7,885 nt of DNA, taken from NCBI GenBank assembly GCA_027623845.1, contig JAQBUJ010000126.1:1-7885 (forward strand). The letters run 5' to 3'. Positions 1 to 5,382 of the stretch are shown in pieces. This stretch comes from Pseudomonadota bacterium (GTDB lineage: Bacteria > Pseudomonadota > Alphaproteobacteria > Thalassobaculales > Thalassobaculaceae). A program made the position numbers and the translations under genes. Within the stretch, counting starts at the first letter, position 1. The number at the start of each line of letters is the position of its first letter. The notes beneath the pieces were generated by a model. That model was not told the origin of the DNA. It was given only the letters and a program-made list of their open reading frames with translations, and ran no database searches.

Positions 1-42
1 GCGGAGAGTCGGGGTATACGTCGAGATTTCAGGAAAAATCGT

Positions 43-54
43 CGCAATATTGCG
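43..54. promoter_or_regulatory. 12-bp perfect palindrome upstream of the toxin-antitoxin pair, possible operator
   Basis: CGCAATATTGCG reads the same on both strands and lies 58 bp before the antitoxin start. Many toxin-antitoxin operons are repressed by their own complex binding a palindrome near the promoter, so an operator is a reasonable guess. The antitoxin here shows no DNA-binding domain, which weakens the autoregulation idea. I see no strong -35/-10 pair; a weak TTGCGC (50-55) overlaps the palindrome. The rest of 1-112 holds no gene I can support. Confidence 0.25.
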
Positions 55-112
55 CGATGACGGTTTCACTGCCATGTTATAGGCCATTCAAATGTGCTGA
101 TTTGGTCAAATT

Positions 113-361
113 ATGAGTTTGCAATCCATCATCGTCAAAGCCATCTGGGACGCGGATGCGGGCGTGTGGGTCGCCACCAGCGATGATCTTCCGGGCTTGG
201 TAGCGGAAGCAGATACGACTGAGAATTTGGAAAAACAGGTTCATGCCGTCATTGAGGACCTTCTGGATTTGAACGGGTATCCTGAAGGTGAATTACCGGC
301 GGAAATACCGCTGCATATCGTGCACCATCAGACTTCCAAAATTCGCACCCGGGCTACATGA
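113..361 (+). CDS. HicB-like (DUF1902) antitoxin of a HicAB-type toxin-antitoxin system
   Basis: An 82-residue protein with the compact HicB/DUF1902 fold pattern: a first beta strand (residues 3-10), a W-D-x-D-A-G-V-W-V-A turn and strand, the D-L-P-G-L-V motif at about 25-30, then a helix (about 36-53) ending L-L-D-L-N-G. DUF1902 proteins are predicted antitoxins that bind and block the HicA RNase. Classical HicB proteins add a C-terminal ribbon-helix-helix or helix-turn-helix domain; here only about 25 residues follow the helix, with no recognisable DNA-binding motif. The ATG at 113 is the only workable start: the in-frame ATG at 92 meets a stop two codons later. The ribosome binding site is weak. 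The toxin gene follows after 10 bases, so the two are almost certainly co-transcribed, antitoxin first, the reverse of E. coli hicAB. G+C is near 51%, well below the genes downstream, which suggests acquisition by transfer. Confidence 0.85.
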   Translation: MSLQSIIVKAIWDADAGVWVATSDDLPGLVAEADTTENLEKQVHAVIEDLLDLNGYPEGELPAEIPLHIVHHQTSKIRTRAT

Positions 362-371
362 CCCGCTGGAG

Positions 372-566
372 ATGAAAGGTTTTGCAAAAGCGCTCAAGGC
401 CTTGCTCCGGCAGAATGGGTGTTCTTTTGTGAGACAAGGCCGGGGGGACCATGAAATGTGGTACTCGCCCATAACCAAGCGACATTTTCCGGTCGATAAC
501 AGTTGCAAGTCCAGACATACGGCGAACGAAGTGTTGAAGCAGGCTGGCCTGGATAAATCCTTCTGA
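372..566 (+). CDS. hicA: HicA family toxin (mRNA interferase)
   Basis: A 64-residue basic protein matching the HicA double-stranded-RNA-binding-like fold. The family stops translation by cleaving mRNA, using a histidine in a G-x-G/S-x-H motif. Visible here are N-G-C-S-F-V-R-Q-G (15-23), the catalytic motif G-R-G-D-H with His27, W-Y-S-P-I (30-34), R-H-F-P-V (37-41) and the C-terminal S-R-H-T-A-N-E-V-L-K-Q-A-G-L (47-60). All expected elements are present, so it looks intact and active. I chose the ATG at 372 because the family starts with M-K-x-x and homology begins there; the longer in-frame reading from 288 would overlap the antitoxin by 74 bases with unrelated residues. GGAG sits directly against the ATG, too close for a normal Shine-Dalgarno, so translation is probably coupled to the antitoxin gene ending at 361. 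Confidence 0.88.
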   Translation: MKGFAKALKALLRQNGCSFVRQGRGDHEMWYSPITKRHFPVDNSCKSRHTANEVLKQAGLDKSF

Positions 567-654
567 CGCCTGCGCCAAATCACCGAATTCAGCATGGCCT
601 CACAATTTTCGTTTACCTTTCCCTTTCGCCAACCAAAACATCCCCAATGAAATC

Positions 655-658
655 AGGA
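655..658 (+). promoter_or_regulatory. Ribosome binding site that fixes the Ldh-family gene start
   Basis: AGGA lies 9 bases before the ATG at 668. The upstream in-frame ATG at 647 is preceded by C- and A-rich sequence with no purine-rich site, so 668 is the likelier start. Confidence 0.55.
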
Positions 659-667
659 CACCCACCC

Positions 668-1720
668 ATGCCGATCCGCCATGCCCCAGCTGCCCTCGTC
701 GCCTATACCGAGGCGCTGTTCAACGCCGCCGGGATGGATCCCGACAAATCCGCCATCGTCGCGCCGCTATTGGTCGAAGCGGATCTGATGGGGCACACCA
801 CCCATGGGCTGGCCCAGGGGCCGGCGTATCTGAATGGGTTGGAGAGCGGCGCCATGCTTGGCGCCGGAGAGCCGATCACCGTCGCCGACCGGGGCGCCGT
901 CGTGACGTGGGATGGTCAGCGCATATCCGGCGTGTGGTTGACTGCCAAGGCGGTGGAACTGGCGGTGGACCGGGCCCAGACCTATGGCACCTGCACCGTG
1001 GTGATCCGGCGCTGCGGCCATATCGCCTGTCTCGCCGCCTATTTGGAATTGGTGACGGCAAAGGGTTGCATGATCACCCTGGCGTCCTCCGACCCCTCGG
1101 TGGAAAGCGTCGCGCCCTACGGCGGCACCACGGCGAAATTCACCCCGAACCCGATCGCTGTCGGCATTCCGACCCAAGGCGACCCGATACTGATCGATAT
1201 CAGCGCCTCGATCACCACCAACGGGTTGACCGGTCGCTTGCATGGCGAGGGCAAAAGCCTGCCGGGCGAATGGGTGCAAGACGCCGATGGCCGGCCGAGC
1301 GACGATCCCGCTGTGCTGTTCACCGATCCTCCGGGCACGATCCTGCCGATTGGCGGGCGCGAATATGGCCATAAGGGCTTCGGTCTGGCGCTGATGATCG
1401 AGGCGATGACCCAGGGTCTCTCGGGTCTTGGTCGCGCCGATCCCAAGGAAGGCTGGGGCGCCTCGGTTTATCTGCAGGTAACCGACCCGACGGCGTTTTC
1501 CGGGACCGACGACTTCACCCGGCAGACCACCTGGCTGGCCGAGGCCTGCCGGGCCGACCGACCGGCGGTTGGGGTCGCGGCGGTCCGCATGCCCGGCGAC
1601 GGCGCATTGGCGCGCAAACGGGCGGCCTTGGCCGAAGGGGTGGAGATCTATCCCGGCGTGATGGAGAAACTGGCATTGATCGGCGACAAGCTCGGCGTGG
1701 CCGCACCGTCGCCGATCTAA
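668..1720 (+). CDS. Ldh family (MDH2/LDH2-type) NAD(P)-dependent oxidoreductase
   Basis: A 350-residue cytosolic dehydrogenase of the malate/L-lactate dehydrogenase-2 superfamily, which interconverts 2-hydroxy acids (malate, lactate, sulfolactate, ureidoglycolate) or cyclic imino acids and their oxidised forms with NAD(P)H. This family is unrelated to the classical Rossmann-fold LDH. Landmarks: V-E-A-D-L-M-G-H-T-T-H-G-L (36-48), corresponding to the family's A-D-x-x-G-H-D-S-H-G; R-C-G-H-I-A (115-120), the N-H-F-G-like cofactor region; N-P-I-A-V-G-I-P-T (161-169); I-D-I-S-A-S (176-181, usually D-M-A-T-S); G-H-K-G-F-G-L-A-L-M-I-E (234-245); and a C-terminal R-M-P-G-D. Length is normal for the family (about 330-360). 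The start at 668 is supported by AGGA at 655; an ATG at 647 would add seven residues. The gene ends 12 bp from a convergent dehydrogenase. The substrate cannot be read from the sequence; H-T-T-H in place of H-D-S-H is a mild departure from consensus. Confidence 0.85.
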   Translation: MPIRHAPAALVAYTEALFNAAGMDPDKSAIVAPLLVEADLMGHTTHGLAQGPAYLNGLESGAMLGAGEPITVADRGAVVTWDGQRISGVWLTAKAVELAVDRAQTYGTCTVVIRRCGHIACLAAYLELVTAKGCMITLASSDPSVESVAPYGGTTAKFTPNPIAVGIPTQGDPILIDISASITTNGLTGRLHGEGKSLPGEWVQDADGRPSDDPAVLFTDPPGTILPIGGREYGHKGFGLALMIEAMTQGLSGLGRADPKEGWGASVYLQVTDPTAFSGTDDFTRQTTWLAEACRADRPAVGVAAVRMPGDGALARKRAALAEGVEIYPGVMEKLALIGDKLGVAAPSPI

Positions 1721-1732
1721 CCCTGGGGTGAT

Positions 1733-2620
1733 TTATCCCTCGGTCTTGAAGCTCACGTCCGCCCATTGCTCCCACAGGGTCGCGAGCGAGGCGTAATCCA
1801 GATCGCCCATGTCTCGGGCCTCGGCGATCTCATACGGCGTGTGCGCCGCCAAGGTCGCAAAGAGCGGCACGCCAAGCTGTTGTGCCGTCTCCAGGGCCAG
1901 TACCGAATCCTTGCGGGCGTTGGTGACCGACATACCACCCTGGTAATTGCCCTGCTGCATCCGCTCCTGCACCCGGTGCACCAGCGGGCGGAGCAGGCCC
2001 TCTTCGCGGTTTAGAATGTCGATCATTGTCTGGCTCGGCACGCCCAACTTGTTGGACATGGCGAAAGCCTCGATCAGCACCACCATCAAGGCATGCATGA
2101 CTCCGTTATTGACCACTTTGGCGCCCATGCCGGCGCCGATCGTGCCGAGATCATAGATCCCGTCGGCGACCAGATCGAGGATCGGCCGGGCCTGCGCCTT
2201 GTCAGCCTCGGACCCACCCAGGAAGAAGGTGATCTTGCCGGCCGCCATGCTGGCGACACCGCCGGCGATCGCCGCATCGACAAAGGCGATACCCTTGGCC
2301 TGGCAGATGCCGTGGCTGGTTTGCGCGGTCTGGGGCGTTACCGTGCTGGTCTCGATGATCAACGCCGGCGGGCTCGCTCCTTCCGTCAAAGCCTTGGTGA
2401 CGGCGATCGAGATCGCCGGTTTCGGTAGCGAGAGGATGATCCGTTTGGTGCGCGCCGCGACCGCTTCGATCGAGCCGACACACTCGACCCCGAGGTCGGC
2501 GGCAATGGCGCGCCGTCCCTCGTCCAGGTCAAAGCCAATCACCGGCATCTTGCGCGCCAAGGCGCCGGCAACCGCCCCGCCGGCATTGCCCAATCCGATC
2601 ACCCCAACCGCGTCCGCCAT
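1733..2620 (-). CDS. NAD(P)-dependent beta-hydroxyacid dehydrogenase (3-hydroxyisobutyrate dehydrogenase-like)
   Basis: A 295-residue protein of the beta-hydroxyacid dehydrogenase family (3-hydroxyisobutyrate dehydrogenase, tartronate semialdehyde reductase, glyoxylate/succinic semialdehyde reductase). These soluble enzymes oxidise 3-hydroxy acids or reduce the semialdehydes. The N-terminal Rossmann domain starts with V-G-V-I-G-L-G-N-A-G (5-14), with D31 after strand 2 suggesting NAD preference. The substrate loop at 115-121 is D-A-A-I-A-G-G, where most relatives have D-A-P-V-S-G-G. The catalytic lysine is K168 in G-A-G-M-G-A-K-V-V-N-N, followed by the all-helical domain with A-R-K-D (235-238). 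Length matches the family. I chose the second ATG (2620) because GGAG at 2630-2627 lies 6 bases before it, while the first ATG (2626) abuts that site. The gene is convergent with the Ldh-family gene and divergent from the amidase gene, so it may share a regulatory region with the latter. Its exact substrate is unknown. Confidence 0.87.
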   Translation of the reverse strand: MADAVGVIGLGNAGGAVAGALARKMPVIGFDLDEGRRAIAADLGVECVGSIEAVAARTKRIILSLPKPAISIAVTKALTEGASPPALIIETSTVTPQTAQTSHGICQAKGIAFVDAAIAGGVASMAAGKITFFLGGSEADKAQARPILDLVADGIYDLGTIGAGMGAKVVNNGVMHALMVVLIEAFAMSNKLGVPSQTMIDILNREEGLLRPLVHRVQERMQQGNYQGGMSVTNARKDSVLALETAQQLGVPLFATLAAHTPYEIAEARDMGDLDYASLATLWEQWADVSFKTEG

Positions 2621-2626
2621 ATCCAT

Positions 2627-2630
2627 CTCC
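2627..2630 (-). promoter_or_regulatory. Ribosome binding site choosing the second ATG of the beta-hydroxyacid dehydrogenase
   Basis: On the minus strand GGAG is followed by six bases and then the ATG at 2620. The ATG at 2626 follows it with no spacer and so is a poor start. The difference is two residues. Confidence 0.6.
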
Positions 2631-2652
2631 GCCGTTCGTTTGCCTGGTTAAT

Positions 2653-2682
2653 CATGGCCCCCGACCCTTTGGCTTGGCCATG
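2653..2682. promoter_or_regulatory. Spaced inverted repeat CATGGCC-N16-GGCCATG in a divergent promoter region, possible operator
   Basis: Two perfect 7-base inverted half-sites (2653-2659 and 2676-2682) have centres 23 bp apart. They lie between the divergent beta-hydroxyacid dehydrogenase and amidase genes, 33 bp from the former. Half-sites about two helical turns apart would suit a dimeric regulator controlling one or both genes. A weaker GTGA-N4-TCAC lies at 2719-2730. No regulator gene is present in the window, and no clear sigma-70 promoter could be picked out. Confidence 0.25.
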
Positions 2683-2794
2683 CGCCGCGCAGGATAGATG
2701 CATCGCCGTCGAATGTGGGTGATAATTCACTTAATCTGAGATCCAGCACCCATCCAATCAGTTTTCCCTTTTACAACCATCCGGGACCGCCGAT

Positions 2795-4201
2795 ATGACA
2801 GAGCCGCTGCACTACATGACGATCCTGGAGCTGTCCGGACTGATCAAGAGCCGGAAAATCTCTCCCGTCGAGGTCACGGAGGCCATGCTGGCCCGGATCG
2901 AGGCGCTGGACGGACGGCTCAAATCCTATGCCACGGTGATGGCCGACCAGGCGATGGCCGAGGCGCGCGAGGCCGAGGCCGAAATCGCCGCCGGCGGCTA
3001 CCGAGGGCGGCTGCACGGTGTCCCGGTGGCGGTTAAGGACCTCTGCTATACGGCAGGCGTGCGCACCATGGGCGGCACCCAGGTGCTGGCCGATCATGTG
3101 CCGGACTTCGATGCCACCGTGGTCGCTCGTTTTCGCAAAGCCGGCGCGGTGATGCTTGGCAAACTCAACCTCACCGAAGGCGCGATGGCCGGCTACAATC
3201 CTAAATTCCAGGTGCCGCAAAACCCCTGGCGTGAAGACCATTGGCCCGGTGCGTCGTCCAGTGGCTCGGGCGCCTCAACCGCGGCGGGGCTGGCTTACGC
3301 CACTTTGGGCAGCGATACCGGCGGGTCGATCCGCCACCCGGCCGCGGTCTGCGGTACCGTCGGGCTGAAGCCGACCTGGGGCCGGGTCAGCCGGCACGGC
3401 GTGCTCGATCTGGCCCAATCGCTTGATCATGTCGGACCGCTGACCCGTAGCGCCGCCGATGCCGGCATCGTCATGCAGGCGATCTCCGGCCATGATTTGG
3501 GTGATCCAACGACGTTGGTCGATCCGGTTCCCGACATGCTCGGCGGCCTTGAGACAGGCGCGCGCGGCCTGAGGATCGGCTGGGACCCGCGCGATGGTTC
3601 CGAGGATCTGGCGCCGGACTATGCGGCGGCGATCGCGGCGGCGGTCGAGGCGATGCGCGGTCTCGGCGCCGAGATCATCGAGGTCGCCATGCCCGAGCGG
3701 CTGCGAGAGTACATGGCCGCTTGGCCAACCCTTTGCAGCGCCGAAGCCGCCGACGCCCATCGGGCTTTCTTCCCGGAACGCGCCGATGAATACGGCCCCT
3801 GGTTCCGCGAATGGTTGACTAGGGGAGCCGACTCCTCCGCCGCCGACTACGCCAGCGCCCAAGCCCTACGCCATGCCTGCAATGGTGAGCTTGCCGCGAC
3901 CATGGCGGGGATCGATCTCCTGGCCTGCCCAAGCACACCGCGTCCGGCCTATCCTTTTACCGCACAGCAAGCCTATGGCCCGATCCCAAAGAACCGCGAC
4001 CCTTGGGACTCGCGCTTTACCGTGCCGATGGACTATGCCGGATTACCAACGATCTCGCTGCCCTGTGGGTTGAACGGCGACGGTCTGCCGCTATCGCTGC
4101 AATTTGTCGGGAACCGGTTGTCGGAGCCGCTTCTGGTGCGTGCCGGCGCCGCCTTCGAAAGCGCCACCGATTGGCACAAGCTGCACCCGCCGGGCTGGTA
4201 A
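2795..4201 (+). CDS. Amidase signature family hydrolase
   Basis: A 468-residue enzyme of the amidase signature family, which hydrolyses carboxamide bonds to acid plus ammonia or amine through a Ser-cisSer-Lys triad. The triad is visible: Lys81 in V-A-V-K-D-L, cis-Ser154 in P-G-A-S-S-S-G-S-G, and nucleophile Ser178 in S-D-T-G-G-S-I-R-H-P-A-A. The 24-residue gap between the serines is the family norm. The C-terminal P-C-G-L-N-G-D-G-L-P-L-S-L-Q-F-V-G block is also intact. There is no signal peptide or membrane segment, so it is cytosolic. GGGA at 2783-2786 sits 8 bases before the ATG. It resembles GatA in its core, but no gatB or gatC lies nearby and the C-terminal half differs, so a stand-alone catabolic amidase is likelier than the tRNA amidotransferase subunit. 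It is divergent from a dehydrogenase gene and convergent with a permease gene; the substrate is unknown. Confidence 0.92.
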   Translation: MTEPLHYMTILELSGLIKSRKISPVEVTEAMLARIEALDGRLKSYATVMADQAMAEAREAEAEIAAGGYRGRLHGVPVAVKDLCYTAGVRTMGGTQVLADHVPDFDATVVARFRKAGAVMLGKLNLTEGAMAGYNPKFQVPQNPWREDHWPGASSSGSGASTAAGLAYATLGSDTGGSIRHPAAVCGTVGLKPTWGRVSRHGVLDLAQSLDHVGPLTRSAADAGIVMQAISGHDLGDPTTLVDPVPDMLGGLETGARGLRIGWDPRDGSEDLAPDYAAAIAAAVEAMRGLGAEIIEVAMPERLREYMAAWPTLCSAEAADAHRAFFPERADEYGPWFREWLTRGADSSAADYASAQALRHACNGELAATMAGIDLLACPSTPRPAYPFTAQQAYGPIPKNRDPWDSRFTVPMDYAGLPTISLPCGLNGDGLPLSLQFVGNRLSEPLLVRAGAAFESATDWHKLHPPGW

Positions 4202-4280
4202 GGTCGGATCGCCGCGATTATTCAACTGAAACCCCGAACGCTTTTTTGCAAGCGCGGCCTCTGTGTGGGCGATCCCTGGC

Positions 4281-5156
4281 TCAGCCGGCGACCGCGATCA
4301 GCATGACCGCCGGCACCACGACGAAGACCGCGGCGACGACCCGCAGGTTGATCTGCTCGCGGCGAAAGAACACGACGCTCAAGATCAAGGTGAAAACCGG
4401 CGAGGCGGCGACGATCGGCACCACATGGATCACCTGTCCCAGATGCAGGGCGGTGTTGAGCGAGATGACCGCCAAGCTGAAACAAACGCTCGCTCCCATG
4501 AACCAGCGGGCGCCTCGACTGATCCACCGGACCGGCGGTGCGTCCCGACGGGCCTTGTGGATACCAAGCGTGATGATCGCCGATATCACGAATCCCACCA
4601 TCCCGGCGATATAGACGTCGGGAACCGATTCCATCCCAACCTTGGTCAAGACATGAGCGCCGGAACGGATCGCGGCGGCGCCAACCGGCAGGGCAAGAGC
4701 CCAGAGCGGCCAAGTCCGCGCCGTCGTCCCGCTTCTTGTGGACAGCATCATGATCGCCCCGACAATGGCCAGGGTGCCAACCGCCGTCGGCCAGGTCAAA
4801 ATCTCCCCTAACCAGAAAATTCCTAAGGCCGCCCCGAACAGTGGCGCCGTGGAGGTTAGGGTGGCGCAAAGCGTTGGACCCAAATACCGCATGCCAGCCA
4901 GCGCCAGATTGGCCGAGACCGCGGGGCGAAAACATCCAACCAGGACGAAGATCAGCACCGCTGGATGCAATAGGTGGTCGATCTCCAGGAAGACCGGCGC
5001 GGCCAGGACGAACAGCATTGCCGAGGTGCAAATCGTAATCGTTGCGCCGCTGCGGGAGTCCATATGCGTCAGGCCGACACTCTGGAACTGAGCCCCGAGC
5101 GCAAACAGAAAAGCAGCTGTAAGAGATAAAACGATAGGCAAAGCAGTTTCAGACAC
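4281..5156 (-). CDS. EamA/DMT family membrane permease
   Basis: A very hydrophobic protein of 291 residues from the GTG at 5156, with about ten membrane segments in two homologous halves, the EamA (drug/metabolite transporter) layout. The first segment begins near residue 6. The repeat hallmark at the end of each half is clear: T-S-T-A-P-L-F-G-A-A-L-G-I-F-W-L-G-E (101-118) and A-A-S-P-V-F-T-L-I-L-S-V-V-F-F-R-R-E (250-267). Family members usually export amino acids or other small metabolites, and some import; direction and substrate cannot be inferred. Start choice is uncertain. An ATG at 5225 adds a 23-residue polar leader not typical of the family, with only a weak ribosome binding site. The GTG has GGAAAGG upstream but about 13 bases away. 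A TATATA box (5252-5257, minus strand) suits either. The 3' end faces the amidase gene 79 bp away; I see no strong terminator between them. Confidence 0.85.
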   Translation of the reverse strand: MSETALPIVLSLTAAFLFALGAQFQSVGLTHMDSRSGATITICTSAMLFVLAAPVFLEIDHLLHPAVLIFVLVGCFRPAVSANLALAGMRYLGPTLCATLTSTAPLFGAALGIFWLGEILTWPTAVGTLAIVGAIMMLSTRSGTTARTWPLWALALPVGAAAIRSGAHVLTKVGMESVPDVYIAGMVGFVISAIITLGIHKARRDAPPVRWISRGARWFMGASVCFSLAVISLNTALHLGQVIHVVPIVAASPVFTLILSVVFFRREQINLRVVAAVFVVVPAVMLIAVAG

Positions 5157-5382
5157 GAAGAATATGCAACCTTTCCGGGTGGATCCGGAATTGAAACCGG
5201 GCGCGACGATTGATAGATTGCACATGCTTAGCTTGGAATGACATTGTCCGGTATATAAATCGCCAACTACTCATTCAGTTATTGCAATCAGTAGGATGGA
5301 CGGCGCCATCATGAACGCGACGGTGACTGTATATCCAGATGTAGCGGTTTGCCGACACTATCTCTGCGGACCATATTGCCCG

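Noticed and set aside
288..566. Longer version of the HicA toxin starting at 288
   Set aside because: The first 28 residues overlap the antitoxin gene and do not match the family; homology begins at the ATG at 372.
767..1372. Minus-strand frame of 201 codons inside the Ldh-family gene, and the plus-strand frame 907-1374
   Set aside because: Both overlap a gene with family motifs from end to end; their products are low-complexity and arginine/glycine-rich.
2199..2651. Plus-strand frame of 150 codons opposite the beta-hydroxyacid dehydrogenase
   Set aside because: Antisense shadow; the minus strand carries the Rossmann motif, catalytic lysine and correct family length.
2795..4201. Assigning the amidase as GatA of the Asp/Glu-tRNA amidotransferase
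   Set aside because: The catalytic core is shared by the whole family, but no gatB or gatC is adjacent and the surrounding genes are metabolic.
4239..4254. CGCTT-TTTTGC-AAGCG hairpin between the convergent amidase and permease genes, considered as a terminator
   Set aside because: The stem is only 5 bp and the T run is in the stem and loop rather than after it, so it does not look like an intrinsic terminator on either strand.
4222..5031. Minus-strand frame of 269 codons overlapping the permease gene
   Set aside because: It is a frame-shifted shadow of the permease on the same strand. Its product has no membrane segments or known motifs, while the permease frame shows clear EamA hallmarks.
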